A DNA stretch of 64,000 bases from Pseudacidovorax sp. (GCF_017991995.1 NZ_JAGOPN010000013.1:62001-126000), one strand, 5' to 3'. Shown: positions 1-10,105, counted from the stretch's first letter. Numbers and translations are program-made. The notes: generated from the letters alone by a model not told the origin.

Positions 1-6
1 GCTTCC

Positions 7-12
7 TACAAT
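7..12 (+). promoter_or_regulatory. Putative -10 element of uvrD
   Basis: TACAAT ends seven bases before the A of the uvrD ATG, so the expected transcription start falls on or next to the start codon. The -35 region lies outside the window. The same geometry recurs at polA, hpnC and the GNAT gene. Confidence 0.5.
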
Positions 13-18
13 CGGGGG

Positions 19-2433
19 ATGTCCTTTCCTGGCCCCCACGCCGAGCCGACGGCGGCCGACTCCCCCCTTCTTGCCAACCTCAACGACGAGCAGCGCGCGG
101 CCGTCACGGTGCCCGAGGGGCATTCGCTCATCCTGGCGGGCGCAGGCTCCGGCAAGACGCGCGTGCTCACCACGCGCATCGCCTGGCTGATCTCCACCGG
201 CCAGGTCTCGCCCGGCGGCGTGCTGGCCGTCACCTTCACCAACAAGGCCGCTAAGGAGATGATGACGCGCCTGACGGCGCTGCTGCCCGTCAATGTGCGC
301 GGCATGTGGATCGGCACCTTCCACGGCCTGTGCAACCGCTTCCTGCGTGCGCACTGGAAGCTGGCCAACCTGCCGCAGAGCTTCCAGATCCTGGATACGC
401 AGGACCAGCTCTCGGCCATCAAGCGGCTGATGAAGCAGTTCAACGTCGACGACGAACGCTTTCCGGCCAAGCAGACGCAGTGGTTCATCGCCGGTGCCAA
501 GGAAGACGGCCTGCGCCCCGGCGACATGCAGGCCCGCGGCGAGGACGACCGCAAGAAGATCGAGCTGTATGCGCTGTACGAAGAGCAGTGCCAGCGCGAA
601 GGTGTGGTCGACTTCGGCGAGCTGATGCTGCGCAGCTACGAGCTGCTGCGCGACAACGATGCCGTCCGCGAGCACTACCAGCGGCGCTTTCGCCACATCC
701 TGATCGACGAGTTCCAGGACACCAACCGCCTGCAGTACGCCTGGATCAAGATGCTGGCCGGCCACACCGATGCGCTGGGCCACTTCACCTCGGGCGGCAA
801 CAGCGTGCTGGCCGTGGGCGACGACGACCAGAGCATCTATGCCTTCCGCGGCGCGCGCGTGGGCAACATGAGCGACTTCGTGCGCGAGTTCGACGTGCAG
901 CACCAGATCAAGCTGGAGCGCAACTACCGCAGCTTCAGCAACATCCTGGACTCGGCCAACGCCCTCATCAGCCACAACAAGAAGCGCCTGGGCAAGAACC
1001 TGCGCACCGACCAGGGCCCCGGCGAGCCCGTGCGCGTCTACGAGGCATCCAGCGACTTCGCCGAGGCCCAGTGGATGGTCGAGGAGATGCGCCAGCTGGT
1101 GCGCGACGATGTCGAACGCAAGGAGATCGCCGTGCTCTACCGCAGCAATGCGCAGAGCCGGGTGATCGAGACGGCGCTGTTCAACGCAGGGATGCCCTAC
1201 CGCGTGTACGGCGGCCTGCGCTTCTTCGAGCGGGCGGAGATCAAGCATGTGCTGGCCTACCTGCGCCTGCTGGAGAACGCGGACGATGACACGAGCTTTC
1301 TGCGGGTCGTGAACTTTCCGCCCCGCGGCATCGGCGCGCGCAGCATCGAGCAATTGCAGGACGCGGCGCGCAGCCGCGGCGTGTCGCTGGCCAAGGGCGT
1401 GGAAGGCCTGCCGGGCAAGGCGGGCGCCAACCTGGGCGCCTTCGTCGCCAAGATCGACGTCATGCGCGAGCAGACGCAGGGCCTGTCGCTCAAGGAGATC
1501 GTCGAGCTGGTGCTGGACGCCAGCGGCCTGATCGAGCACTACAAGGCCGACCGCGAGGGCGAGGACCGGCTGGAGAACCTGGAGGAACTGGTCAATGCTG
1601 CCGAGGCCTTCGTCACGCAGGAAGGGTTCGGCCGCGACGCCGTGGCCCTGCCGGTCGACGAGCTGCGCCAGAGCGTCGTCAGCCAGGGCCTGGACCCGAA
1701 CCTGCCGGTGCTGGACGATCCGCTCGCGCCCGATGCCGACACCGGCGAGACGCTGAGCCCGCTGGCCGCCTTCCTCACGCACGCCGCGCTGGAGTCGGGT
1801 GACAACCAGGCCCAGGCCGGCCAGGACGCCGTGCAGTTGATGACGGTGCATGCGGCCAAGGGCCTGGAATTCGACTGCGTGTTCATCACCGGCATGGAAG
1901 AGGGCCTGTTCCCGCACGAGAACTCGCTGAGCGATTTCGAGGGCCTGGAAGAGGAGCGTCGCCTGATGTACGTGGCCATCACGCGCGCGCGGCGCCGGCT
2001 GTACCTCAGCCATTCGCAGACCCGGCTGCTGCACGGCCAGACCCGCTACAACCTGCGCAGCCGCTTCTTCGACGAGTTGCCGGAAGAGGCGCTCAAGTGG
2101 CTCACGCCCAAGCAGTCCGGCTTCGGGCAGTTCGGCGGCAGCGGCGCAGGCGGTGGCTCGGGCGGCAGCAGTGGTGGCTTCGGCGGCTTCTCGTCGTCGG
2201 GCTACAGCGGTGGCTACGCCAGCAGCAGCCCGGCCCCCGCCACGGTGCCCCAGCGCGCAGCGCCATCGCACGGCCTGCGCACCGGCATGCAGGTCTTCCA
2301 CAACAAGTTCGGCGAAGGCACGGTGACTGCGCTGGAAGGCAGCGGCGACGACGCCCGCGCCCAGGTCAAGTTCAACCGCCACGGCATCAAGTGGCTGGCG
2401 CTGAGCGTGGCCAAGCTCACGCCGGTCGAGTGA
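19..2433 (+). CDS. uvrD: UvrD/PcrA-type superfamily 1 DNA helicase
   Basis: An 804-residue ATP-dependent 3'-5' DNA helicase acting in nucleotide-excision and mismatch repair and at stalled forks. Visible: Q-motif LNDEQRAAV (residues 21-29), Walker A GAGSGKT (41-47), Walker B-type LIDEFQDTN, the DDQSIYAFRGA motif and the late VQLMTVHAAKGLEFD motif. After the helicase core a Gly/Ser-rich linker (about residues 700-735) leads to a C-terminal segment (TGMQVFHNKFGEG...) matching the Tudor-like tail of UvrD/PcrA that in known homologues contacts RNA polymerase. Full family length. It converges with the next gene, with 24 bases between stop codons. Confidence 0.96.
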   Translation: MSFPGPHAEPTAADSPLLANLNDEQRAAVTVPEGHSLILAGAGSGKTRVLTTRIAWLISTGQVSPGGVLAVTFTNKAAKEMMTRLTALLPVNVRGMWIGTFHGLCNRFLRAHWKLANLPQSFQILDTQDQLSAIKRLMKQFNVDDERFPAKQTQWFIAGAKEDGLRPGDMQARGEDDRKKIELYALYEEQCQREGVVDFGELMLRSYELLRDNDAVREHYQRRFRHILIDEFQDTNRLQYAWIKMLAGHTDALGHFTSGGNSVLAVGDDDQSIYAFRGARVGNMSDFVREFDVQHQIKLERNYRSFSNILDSANALISHNKKRLGKNLRTDQGPGEPVRVYEASSDFAEAQWMVEEMRQLVRDDVERKEIAVLYRSNAQSRVIETALFNAGMPYRVYGGLRFFERAEIKHVLAYLRLLENADDDTSFLRVVNFPPRGIGARSIEQLQDAARSRGVSLAKGVEGLPGKAGANLGAFVAKIDVMREQTQGLSLKEIVELVLDASGLIEHYKADREGEDRLENLEELVNAAEAFVTQEGFGRDAVALPVDELRQSVVSQGLDPNLPVLDDPLAPDADTGETLSPLAAFLTHAALESGDNQAQAGQDAVQLMTVHAAKGLEFDCVFITGMEEGLFPHENSLSDFEGLEEERRLMYVAITRARRRLYLSHSQTRLLHGQTRYNLRSRFFDELPEEALKWLTPKQSGFGQFGGSGAGGGSGGSSGGFGGFSSSGYSGGYASSSPAPATVPQRAAPSHGLRTGMQVFHNKFGEGTVTALEGSGDDARAQVKFNRHGIKWLALSVAKLTPVE

Positions 2434-2457
2434 TGAAGTGCAGGGCGTGCCGCGCCT

Positions 2458-3255
2458 TCACTCCACGCTGAAGCTGTCCCGGAAGGTGAACCAGGCGGAG
2501 GCGAGGAAGGCGGCCGAGAGCAGGAAGGAGCCGCCCACCATCACGGCCATGCCCAGCGCCCCGGCCCCGCTCACGGCGATCAACAGCGAGGCGATCAGGC
2601 TCATCAGCAGGCTCAACGCCAGCACGACGCCGGCCCAGGCCAGGCCGTACAGCGTCATGGCGCCCATGTTGCGCCAGCAGGCCACCAGGCTGAAGAAGAT
2701 GCTCTTGACCGGCGTCACGCCATGCCAGTGCACCAGTGCGGGCGCATGCCAGAAGGCCAGCGCCACCGGCACATAGAACAGCAACCGGGCCAGCACGGCG
2801 ATCTGGAAACCGGTGCTCTGCACCACCTCGGCCTGCGGCGCGCCGTCGTTGCCGAAGGCGCCATCGAAGGGGTCGCCGAAGATCAGCGTGGCCAACCCGC
2901 CGGCGGCCAGGGCGCCCAGCGCATACAGCACCCCCAGCACCACCAGCGGCTTGGCCTGCGCGCGCACGGCCTGCAGCGCCTGCAGGAAGATGCCGGCCGA
3001 GGCCGCCCGCCCCGCGGCGGGGTCGGCACGGCCGTGGACGGTGCGCTCGCTGGCCACCATCAGGGCCAGCGTGGTGGCCGGGCCCAGGGCCACAGCCAGG
3101 GGGCCGCCGATGAGCGGCACCACCGAGAGCATCGCGATCGCCGACATGAACAGCATGAACAGCGAGAAGAAGGCCATCGGCTGGCGGCGGAAGGCGCGCA
3201 GGCCCTCGCGCATCCACTGGACGCCGGTGCGGGGCGAGACGATTTGGAGTTTCAT
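2458..3255 (-). CDS. BPSS1780-type multi-pass membrane protein
   Basis: 265 residues. The start MKLQIVSPRTGVQWMREGL is characteristic of the BPSS1780 family, found mainly in betaproteobacteria and of unknown function. About six hydrophobic stretches alternate with short loops, so it is an inner-membrane protein. It lies 41 bases downstream of thrB on the same strand and is probably co-transcribed with thrB and the DUF2782 gene. No catalytic motif is visible. Confidence 0.85.
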   Translation of the reverse strand: MKLQIVSPRTGVQWMREGLRAFRRQPMAFFSLFMLFMSAIAMLSVVPLIGGPLAVALGPATTLALMVASERTVHGRADPAAGRAASAGIFLQALQAVRAQAKPLVVLGVLYALGALAAGGLATLIFGDPFDGAFGNDGAPQAEVVQSTGFQIAVLARLLFYVPVALAFWHAPALVHWHGVTPVKSIFFSLVACWRNMGAMTLYGLAWAGVVLALSLLMSLIASLLIAVSGAGALGMAVMVGGSFLLSAAFLASAWFTFRDSFSVE

Positions 3256-3296
3256 GAGCAGGAGAAGGGGGCGGCCGGCGCCGGCGCAAGGGGCGC

Positions 3297-4349
3297 TCAG
3301 GCGCCCAGCGTTTCGGCGACGGGTTCGGCCTGCAGGGCCGGCACCTGCGGCGCACGCACCCGTTCGCGCAGCACGCGCTCGAAATGCGTCGGATCGTGCG
3401 GCTTCAGCATGCTGGCTTCACGCGGGAGGTGGAAGTCCCACAGGCGCGAGATCCAGAAGCGCAGCGCACCGGCGCGCAGCATCGCGGGCAGCAGTTCCCG
3501 CTCGGCGGCGCCCAGCGGCCGGCGGGCCTGGTAGGCATCGAGCAGGGCGCGGCTGCGTGCCGGGTCGGCACGGCCGGTGGGCAGGTCGATGGCCCAGTCG
3601 TTCAGGCACACGGCCAGATCGAAGAGCCAAGTGTCGGTGCCGGCGAAGTAGAAGTCGAACACACCCGTGACCACGGGCAGCGTGCCGCCTTTGCCGTCGT
3701 GCGCGAACATGGCGTTGTCGCGGAACAGGTCGGCATGCACGGGGCCGCGGGGCAGGGCCGCATAGGCCGAGGACTCGGCCACATGGTTCTGATAGGCCAG
3801 TTCGCTGCGCAGCAGGGCGGCCTGGGCGTCATCCACATGCGGCAGCACCACCGGAACGGTCTCGTTCCACCAGGGCAGGCCACGCAGGTTGGGCTGCACC
3901 TGCCCATAGTCGCGCCCCGCCAGGTGCAGCTGGGCCAGCAGGTCGCCGAGCGCGCTGCAATGGTCGGCGGTCGGCGCCAGCTCGCTGCGGCCCTGCAGCT
4001 TGCGCACCACGGCCGCAGGCTTGCCGGCGATGGTGTGCAGCAGCGGGCAGGCGGTGTCCGGGGCGCCGGCATCGAAGAGCGGGCCGCCCCCGGGACCGAC
4101 TGCCGCGGGTTCGGGCACCGGCATGCCGCGCTCGGCCAGGTGCTTCATCAGCCCCAGGTAGTACGGAAGTTGTGCCGGCGTCAGGCGCTCGAAGAGCGTC
4201 AGCACGTACTCGCCCCGGTCGGTGGTGGCGAAGTAGTTGGTGTTCTCGATGCCCCCCTCGATGCCGCGCAGTTCGGTGAGTTCGCCCAGTCCCAGGCGGC
4301 GCATCAGTTCGGCCGCTTCGTCGGCCCGGACTTCGGTGAAGACCGCCAC
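3297..4349 (-). CDS. thrB: Homoserine kinase (APH-fold type)
   Basis: Phosphorylates homoserine to O-phosphohomoserine in threonine synthesis. This is the aminoglycoside-phosphotransferase-like ThrB of pseudomonads and betaproteobacteria, not the GHMP-kinase type. Seen: N-terminus MAVFTEV typical of the family, the ENTNYF segment, catalytic-loop VHADLFRDNAMF and metal-binding GVFDFYFAG followed by DLAVCLNDW. The start is GTG at 4349, seven bases after the DUF2782 stop. At 350 residues it is about 30 longer than usual, through an Ala/Pro-rich C-terminal tail. The order DUF2782-thrB next to divergent polA is conserved in pseudomonads and Burkholderiales. Confidence 0.93.
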   Translation of the reverse strand: MAVFTEVRADEAAELMRRLGLGELTELRGIEGGIENTNYFATTDRGEYVLTLFERLTPAQLPYYLGLMKHLAERGMPVPEPAAVGPGGGPLFDAGAPDTACPLLHTIAGKPAAVVRKLQGRSELAPTADHCSALGDLLAQLHLAGRDYGQVQPNLRGLPWWNETVPVVLPHVDDAQAALLRSELAYQNHVAESSAYAALPRGPVHADLFRDNAMFAHDGKGGTLPVVTGVFDFYFAGTDTWLFDLAVCLNDWAIDLPTGRADPARSRALLDAYQARRPLGAAERELLPAMLRAGALRFWISRLWDFHLPREASMLKPHDPTHFERVLRERVRAPQVPALQAEPVAETLGA

Positions 4350-4356
4350 GGGCGGT

Positions 4357-4725
4357 TCAGAACTTGAGGACGTTCCAGACGCGCTGACCGCCGCTGGAAC
4401 TGTTGCCGTCGGTCGCGCCGGTGCGCTGGCGCGTGCCGTCCGTCGGCTGGATGTCGTAGGAGGGCAGTGCCGAATCCTTGGGCTGGACGGTGATGCTCTG
4501 CGTCACGCCGCCGTAGCGCACCTCGTCGACCTTGGCGCCGCGGTCTTCCACCGTGATGTGCTCGATCTTCTGGTTGCGGCGCCCGTCCAGCGGCTGCGAT
4601 TCAGCGGCCGGGGCTGCCGAGGCCGACTGGGGCGGCGGGGTCTGGGCATGGCCGAGGGCCGGAAGGAGCGACAGTCCCGCAGCCAGCAGGGCTGCGCGCA
4701 CGGACGGGGAGGAATGGGCAGGCAT
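4357..4725 (-). CDS. DUF2782 exported small protein
   Basis: 122 residues with a signal peptide (hydrophobic core around residues 10-24, ALGHAQ cleavage region), then a Pro/Ala/Gln-rich linker. The conserved domain begins at IEHITVEDRGAKVDEVRYGG and ends in VWNVLKF, the DUF2782 pattern. Function unknown, probably periplasmic. It is first in the operon with thrB and divergent from polA. Confidence 0.85.
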   Translation of the reverse strand: MPAHSSPSVRAALLAAGLSLLPALGHAQTPPPQSASAAPAAESQPLDGRRNQKIEHITVEDRGAKVDEVRYGGVTQSITVQPKDSALPSYDIQPTDGTRQRTGATDGNSSSGGQRVWNVLKF

Positions 4726-4734
4726 GGTCGGGCG

Positions 4735-4740
4735 ATTGTA
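4735..4740 (-). promoter_or_regulatory. Putative -10 of the DUF2782-thrB operon
   Basis: TACAAT on the minus strand, nine bases before the ATG at 4725. This implies a leader of only two or three bases. No convincing -35 was seen. Confidence 0.4.
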
Positions 4741-4835
4741 GGTGCGCCCCCCATGTTCCCTCGGCCTTGCCCCCTGTCGTCGAAGGCTGCCGCAGCCCGT
4801 AGGCGCCGACGCACAGCCGCATTCCGGCGGCAGGG

Positions 4836-4841
4836 GAGAAT
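4836..4841 (+). promoter_or_regulatory. Putative -10 of polA
   Basis: GAGAAT ends seven bases before the polA ATG (4848), the geometry of a leaderless transcript. The A-rich gene start (ATGACCGAGAAGAAAACG) fits this, and no Shine-Dalgarno sequence can be placed at normal spacing without overlapping the hexamer. Confidence 0.35.
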
Positions 4842-4847
4842 GGCCCG

Positions 4848-7637
4848 ATGACCGAGAAGAAAACGCTGCTGCTGGTCGATGGCTCCAGCTACCTGTACCG
4901 CGCCTTCCATGCCATGCCCGACCTGCGTGCGGTGCCTGGCGACCCCAACAGCCCCGCCACCGGCGCCATCCGGGGCATGATCAACATGATGCAGGCCCTG
5001 CGCCGCGAGGTGCGCGCCGACTATGCGGCCTGCGTGTTCGACGCGCCGGGCAAGACCTTCCGCGACGACTGGTACCCCGAGTACAAGGCCCACCGCGCGC
5101 CCATGCCCGACGACCTGCGCACGCAAATCCCGCCTATCCACCAGGTGGTGCGGCTGCTGGGCTGGCCGGTGCTGTGCGTGCCTGACGTGGAGGCCGACGA
5201 CGTCATCGGGACGCTGGCGCGCACGGCCGCCGGCCAGGGCATCGAGGTGATCGTGAGCAGCGGCGACAAGGACCTGTCGCAGCTGGTCGACGAGCACGTC
5301 ACCATCATCGACACCATGAGCGGCAAGCGCCGCGACGTGGCGGGCGTGACGGCCGAATTCGGCGTGCCGCCCTCGTTGATGGTGGACTACCAGACGCTGG
5401 TGGGCGACGCGGTCGACAACGTGCCGGGCGTGGACAAGGTGGGCCCCAAGACCGCCGCCAAGTGGCTCACGCAGTACGGCTCGCTCGACGGACTGATCGC
5501 CCATGCGGCCGAGGTCAAGGGCCAGGCTGGCGAGAACCTGCGCCGCGCGCTCGACTGGCTGCCGCAGGGCCGGCGGCTGGTCACCATCCGCACCGACTGC
5601 GACCTGGCCGGCCATGTGGAGGGCCTGCCCGCGCTGGAGGGCATCGCCATCCAGCCGCTGCAGACCGACGCGCTGAGGGACTTCTACGAGCAGTACGGCT
5701 TCAAGAGCCTGGCCAAGAGCCTGGAGGCCCACGCCGCCGCGCCCGAGCTGCTGGGCCATGGCGCCGCGCAGCCGGGCGAGGGCGGCACCGGACTGCTCGA
5801 TGGCACGCTGGCCGCGGCGGCCGAGCGGGCGAGCAACCTGGTCTACGACACGGTGCTCGACTGGCCGGCCTTCGATGCCTGGATGGCCAGGCTGCAGGCG
5901 GCAGAGCTGGTCGCCATCGACACCGAGACCAGCTCGCTCGACGAGATGAAGGCCGAGATCGTCGGCATCAGCTTCAGCGTGACGCCTGGCGAGGCGGCCT
6001 ACGTGCCGCTGGCCCACGACTACCCGGACGCGCCCGAGCAACTGCCGCGCGACGAGGTACTGGCGCGCATGAAGCCCTGGCTGGAGGACGCCAGCCGCCA
6101 CAAGCTCGGCCAGCACATCAAGTACGACCGCCATGTGTTCGCCAACCATGGCATCGAGGTGCAGGGCTATGTGCACGACACCATGCTGCAGAGCTATGTG
6201 CTCGAAGTGCACAAACCCCATGGCCTGGCCAGCCTGGCCGAGCGCCACACCGGCCGCAGCGGCATCGACTACGAGGACCTGTGTGGCAAGGGCGCTCACC
6301 AGATCCCCTTCAGCCAGGTGTCCATCGACAAGGCGGCCGAGTATTCGTGTGAGGACAGCGACCAGACGCTGGACGTGCACCGCGTGCTGTGGCCGCAGCT
6401 GCAGGCCGACGAGCGGCTGAAGTTCGTCTATGAGCTGGAGATCGCCAGCAGCGAGACGCTCTACCGCATCGAGCGCAATGGCGTGCTGATCGATGCTGGC
6501 GCGCTCGCCTCGCAGAGTCACGAACTGGGCCAGCGCATCGTGGCGCTGGAGCAGCAGGCCTACGAGATTGCCGGCCAGCCCTTCAACCTGGGCAGCCCCA
6601 AGCAGATCGGCGACATCTTCTTCAACAAGCTGGGCCTGCCGGTGGTCAAGAAGACGCCGAGCGGCGCGCCCAGCACCGACGAGGAGGTGCTGGAGAAGCT
6701 GGCCGAGGACTATCCGCTGCCGGCCAAGATCCTGGAGCACCGCGGCCTCTCGAAGCTCAAGAGCACCTACACCGACAAGCTGGCGCAGATGGCGCTGCCG
6801 CGCACGGGGCGCGTGCACACGCACTATGCGCAGGCGGTGGCCGTGACCGGACGGCTGTCGAGCAACGACCCCAACCTGCAGAACATCCCGGTGCGCACCA
6901 CCGAAGGCCGGCGCATCCGCGAGGCCTTCATCGCGCCCGAGGGCCGGGTGATCGCCAGCGCCGACTACTCGCAGATCGAGCTGCGCATCATGGCCCACAT
7001 CAGCGGCGACGAGGCGCTGCTGCGGGCCTTCAACGAGGGCATCGACGTGCACCGGGCAACGGCCGCCGAGGTCTTCGGCAGTACGCCCGAGCAGGTCAGC
7101 AGCGAGCAGCGCCGCTATGCCAAGGTGATCAACTTCGGCCTGATCTACGGCATGAGCAGCTTCGGCCTGGCGCGCAACCTGGGCATCGACAACACCGCAG
7201 CCAAGAGCTACATCGACCGCTACTTCGCGCGCTACCCGGGCGTGAAGAACTACATGGACGAGACGCGCGCCAGCGCCAAGGAGAAGGGCTACGTCGAGAC
7301 CGTGTTCGGCCGGCGCCTGTACCTGCCCGAGATCCGCTCGCCCAACGGCCCGCGGCGCGGCGCCGCCGAGCGTGCGGCCATCAACGCGCCCATGCAGGGC
7401 ACCGCGGCCGACCTCATCAAGCTGAGCATGAACGCCGTGCAGAAGGCACTGGACGCGCAGGGCCTGGACACGAAGATGATCATGCAGGTGCACGATGAAC
7501 TGGTGTTCGAGGTGCCCGAGGCCGAAGTCGACTGGGTGCGGGCCGAGGTGCCGCGCATCATGGCCGGCGTGGCCGAGCTCAAGGTGCCTTTGCTCGCCGA
7601 GATCGGCTTTGGTCCCAATTGGGAGAAGGCCCACTGA
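4848..7637 (+). CDS. polA: DNA polymerase I
   Basis: 929 residues, full length. N-terminal 5'-3' exonuclease (LLVDGSSYLYRAFHA at the start, then GDKDLSQLV and the GVDKVGPKTA helix-hairpin-helix). The middle 3'-5' exonuclease keeps its DxE motif (D358, E360 in AIDTETSSLDEM), so proofreading looks intact. The polymerase domain has motif A DYSQIELRI (D706), motif B RRYAKVINFGLIYG and motif C QVHDELVFEV (D883). It does gap filling and Okazaki fragment processing. Divergent from DUF2782-thrB across 122 bases. Confidence 0.98.
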   Translation: MTEKKTLLLVDGSSYLYRAFHAMPDLRAVPGDPNSPATGAIRGMINMMQALRREVRADYAACVFDAPGKTFRDDWYPEYKAHRAPMPDDLRTQIPPIHQVVRLLGWPVLCVPDVEADDVIGTLARTAAGQGIEVIVSSGDKDLSQLVDEHVTIIDTMSGKRRDVAGVTAEFGVPPSLMVDYQTLVGDAVDNVPGVDKVGPKTAAKWLTQYGSLDGLIAHAAEVKGQAGENLRRALDWLPQGRRLVTIRTDCDLAGHVEGLPALEGIAIQPLQTDALRDFYEQYGFKSLAKSLEAHAAAPELLGHGAAQPGEGGTGLLDGTLAAAAERASNLVYDTVLDWPAFDAWMARLQAAELVAIDTETSSLDEMKAEIVGISFSVTPGEAAYVPLAHDYPDAPEQLPRDEVLARMKPWLEDASRHKLGQHIKYDRHVFANHGIEVQGYVHDTMLQSYVLEVHKPHGLASLAERHTGRSGIDYEDLCGKGAHQIPFSQVSIDKAAEYSCEDSDQTLDVHRVLWPQLQADERLKFVYELEIASSETLYRIERNGVLIDAGALASQSHELGQRIVALEQQAYEIAGQPFNLGSPKQIGDIFFNKLGLPVVKKTPSGAPSTDEEVLEKLAEDYPLPAKILEHRGLSKLKSTYTDKLAQMALPRTGRVHTHYAQAVAVTGRLSSNDPNLQNIPVRTTEGRRIREAFIAPEGRVIASADYSQIELRIMAHISGDEALLRAFNEGIDVHRATAAEVFGSTPEQVSSEQRRYAKVINFGLIYGMSSFGLARNLGIDNTAAKSYIDRYFARYPGVKNYMDETRASAKEKGYVETVFGRRLYLPEIRSPNGPRRGAAERAAINAPMQGTAADLIKLSMNAVQKALDAQGLDTKMIMQVHDELVFEVPEAEVDWVRAEVPRIMAGVAELKVPLLAEIGFGPNWEKAH

Positions 7638-7675
7638 CCGCTACCTGCCGAATCGGCCACAACAACGACGACATC

Positions 7676-8977
7676 ATGACTTTGACCATCAATGCATTCC
7701 GCCCGCTCGTGCTCGCCCTGGCGCTCGCCGCGGCCGTACCCGCCTTCGCCCAGCGCGACGCGCGCATCGAGACGCTGGCCCAGCAGCAGAAGCAACCACT
7801 GCTCGACACGCTTTCGCAGCTGGTCGCCATCGAATCCGGCAGCCGCGATCTCGACGGCCTGGACCGCATGGCGGCACTGGTGGCCGGGCGACTGCGGGCG
7901 CTGGGCGGGGAGGTGTCGGTGATCGAGCCGGGCAGCGCCGAGTCGCCCGAGGTCTACCGCATGGGCGACACGCCCGAGCGTATCGGCAAGATGGTGCGCG
8001 CCACCTTCGAGGGCACGGGCAAGGCGCGCATCATGCTCATCGCGCACATGGACACGGTCTACACCATCGGCATGGGCGCGCGCCAGCCCTTCCGCGTCGA
8101 AGGCGACAAGGCCTACGGCCTGGGCATCGCCGACGACAAGCAGGGCGTCGCGGTGATCCTGCATACGCTGGCCATGCTCAAGGAGTTGGGCTTCAAGGAC
8201 TACGGCCGCATCACGGTGCTCATCAACGGCGACGAGGAGATCAGCTCGCCTGGCTCGCGCGCCCTGATCAGCAAGCTGGGTGCTGAGCACGATGTGGTGA
8301 TGTCGCACGAAGGTGCCTATGCCAACGACGACAAGCTGTCGCTCGCCACCGCCGGCATCGGCGCCGTCACGCTCAAGGTGCAGGGCAAGGCCTCGCATGC
8401 CGGCTCGGCCCCCGAAAAGGGCGTCAATGCCTTCTACGAAATGGCCCACCAGGTGCTGCAGATGCGTGACCTGTCGGACCCGTCCACTGGTCTCAAGATG
8501 AACTGGACGGTGGGGCAGGCCGGCAACAACCGCAACGTGATCCCGGCGGCGGCCCAGGCCATGGCCGATGTGCGCGTGATCAAGGTGGCCGACTACGACC
8601 GTCTGGAGCGCGCCATCCAGGAGCGGGTGAAGACGCAGCTGATCCCCGAGGCCAAGGTCGAGGCCGTGTTCGAGCGCCGCCGCCCGCCGCTGGAGGCCAA
8701 TGCCGCCGCGCTGGCGCTGGCCAGGCATGCACAGGGCATCTACGGCGAACTTGGCCGCACGCTGGGCGCCGATGACAGGGTGGCCGGCGGCGGCACCGAC
8801 GCGGCCTTCGCGGGCCTGTCGGGCAAGGCGGCCGTGGTCGAGCGCTTCGGCCTTCAGGGGTACGGCGCGCACTCGGCCGATGCCGAGTACGTGCTGATCG
8901 ACTCCATCGCGCCGCGGCTGTACCTGGCCACTCGGCTGATCATGGACGTGTCGGCGGGCAAGGTGCCGGCGCGCTGA
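7676..8977 (+). CDS. Exported M20-family zinc metallopeptidase (glutamate carboxypeptidase-like)
   Basis: 433 residues from the ATG at 7676, chosen because it gives a clean signal peptide ([17 protein letters not shown]... with cleavage near AFAQ). The open frame extends upstream into polA, which is not credible. M20 zinc-site motifs are present: [21 protein letters not shown] and [11 protein letters not shown], plus a dimerisation-type insert ([18 protein letters not shown]). Family members cleave C-terminal glutamate or small peptides, and export suggests periplasmic scavenging. It starts 38 bases after polA. Exact substrate unknown. Confidence 0.88.
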   Translation: MTLTINAFRPLVLALALAAAVPAFAQRDARIETLAQQQKQPLLDTLSQLVAIESGSRDLDGLDRMAALVAGRLRALGGEVSVIEPGSAESPEVYRMGDTPERIGKMVRATFEGTGKARIMLIAHMDTVYTIGMGARQPFRVEGDKAYGLGIADDKQGVAVILHTLAMLKELGFKDYGRITVLINGDEEISSPGSRALISKLGAEHDVVMSHEGAYANDDKLSLATAGIGAVTLKVQGKASHAGSAPEKGVNAFYEMAHQVLQMRDLSDPSTGLKMNWTVGQAGNNRNVIPAAAQAMADVRVIKVADYDRLERAIQERVKTQLIPEAKVEAVFERRRPPLEANAAALALARHAQGIYGELGRTLGADDRVAGGGTDAAFAGLSGKAAVVERFGLQGYGAHSADAEYVLIDSIAPRLYLATRLIMDVSAGKVPAR

Positions 8978-9040
8978 GCCGCCTGCGGCGGGCGTGTCGA
9001 CTGATCCGCCCGGCGCTTCCCACCGTACTGTGGAGCTGGG

Positions 9041-9089
9041 CTCGCAGGGCCCTGCGCGGCCGGCCCTGCACCCCGCAGGGCTTTGCGAG
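9041..9089. repeat. Inverted repeat between the M20 and dienelactone hydrolase genes
   Basis: The left arm at 9041-9055 and right arm at 9075-9089 pair over 13 positions with a two-base internal mismatch (CTCGCA..GCCCTGC with GCAGGGC..TGCGAG), enclosing a 19-base loop. No U-run follows. It could be a transcript-end structure or a leader structure of the next gene. Confidence 0.45.
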
Positions 9090-9146
9090 CGCAGCGCCGC
9101 GCGCTGCCTAGACTCCGACACCCCCTACAGCCAAGGAAGACACCGC

Positions 9147-10043
9147 ATGCTGAAAGACGACATCCAGCGCGATTTCGATTCCCTGCGGCCCGGCCGCGCC
9201 GAAGCCGAAGGCGCCACCCGCCGCACCGCCCTCAAGGCAGCACTTGGCGTGGGCTATGCCGCCGCCACGCTGCCCATCGCTGCGCAGACGGCCATCCGCA
9301 CACCGGCCGACGGGCTGCGGGCCGGGCCGGTCAAGTTCACCGTCGCCGGTTTCGACGTGCCGGCCTATGCCGCGGCGCCGGAAGGCCGCACGGGCCTGCC
9401 GGTGGTGTTGGTGGTGCAGGAGATCTTCGGTGTGCACGAGTACATCGCCGACACCTGCCGCCGCTTCGCCAAGCTGGGCTATCTGGCCATCGCGCCGGAG
9501 CTGTATGCGCGCCAGGGCGATCCGCGTGGCTACACCGACATCCCCAAGCTGATGGCCGAGGTGGTCTCCAAGGTGCCTGACGCGCAGGTCATGGCCGATC
9601 TGGACGGCGCGCTGGCCTGGGCCGGCGCCAACGGCGGGGACACCAGCCGGGCCGGCATCACCGGCTTCTGCTGGGGCGGCCGGATCACCTGGCTTTATGC
9701 GGCCACCGGACGGGTCAAGGCCGGCGTCGCCTGGTACGGGCGTCTGGTGGGGCAGGCCTCGACGCTCACGCCGAAGCACCCTGTCGAGATTGCGGCCGAA
9801 CTCAAGGCGCCGGTGCTGGGCCTCTATGGCGGCAAGGACCAGGGCATCCCGCTGGACACGGTCGAGCAGATGAAGACCGCGCTGGCCGCTGGCTCGCCTG
9901 CGGCCAAGGCCTCGCAGTTCGTCGTCTATCCGGAGGCGGGCCATGCCTTCCATGCGGACTACCGGCCCAGCTATGTGCAGAGTGCCGCCGAGGACGGCTG
10001 GAAGCGCGCCACGGCCTGGTTCAAAGCCAACGGCGTGGCCTGA
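9147..10043 (+). CDS. Tat-exported dienelactone hydrolase family protein
   Basis: 298 residues from ATG 9147, preceded by AAGGAAG. An N-terminal region with twin arginines (R25, R26 in [11 protein letters not shown]) and a hydrophobic stretch ending AAQTA looks like a Tat signal. The mature part is an alpha/beta hydrolase of the DLH family with nucleophile Cys175 in GFCWGG, an Asp in YGGKDQGIP and a His in EAGHAFH. The family hydrolyses dienelactones in chloroaromatic breakdown, but many exported members have unknown substrates. A strong terminator follows. Confidence 0.88.
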   Translation: MLKDDIQRDFDSLRPGRAEAEGATRRTALKAALGVGYAAATLPIAAQTAIRTPADGLRAGPVKFTVAGFDVPAYAAAPEGRTGLPVVLVVQEIFGVHEYIADTCRRFAKLGYLAIAPELYARQGDPRGYTDIPKLMAEVVSKVPDAQVMADLDGALAWAGANGGDTSRAGITGFCWGGRITWLYAATGRVKAGVAWYGRLVGQASTLTPKHPVEIAAELKAPVLGLYGGKDQGIPLDTVEQMKTALAAGSPAAKASQFVVYPEAGHAFHADYRPSYVQSAAEDGWKRATAWFKANGVA

Positions 10044-10105
10044 GTGCCACGCGGGGCCGGGCCGCCGACAATGGCGCCCGCCCGCTGTCCTGACCCTCCC
10101 GCACG

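Noticed and set aside
4503-7634. Open frame of 1,043 codons antisense to polA
   Set aside because: It is the complement of polA with a His/Leu/Ala/Gly-rich composition typical of GC-rich shadow frames, and polA on the other strand has all catalytic motifs.
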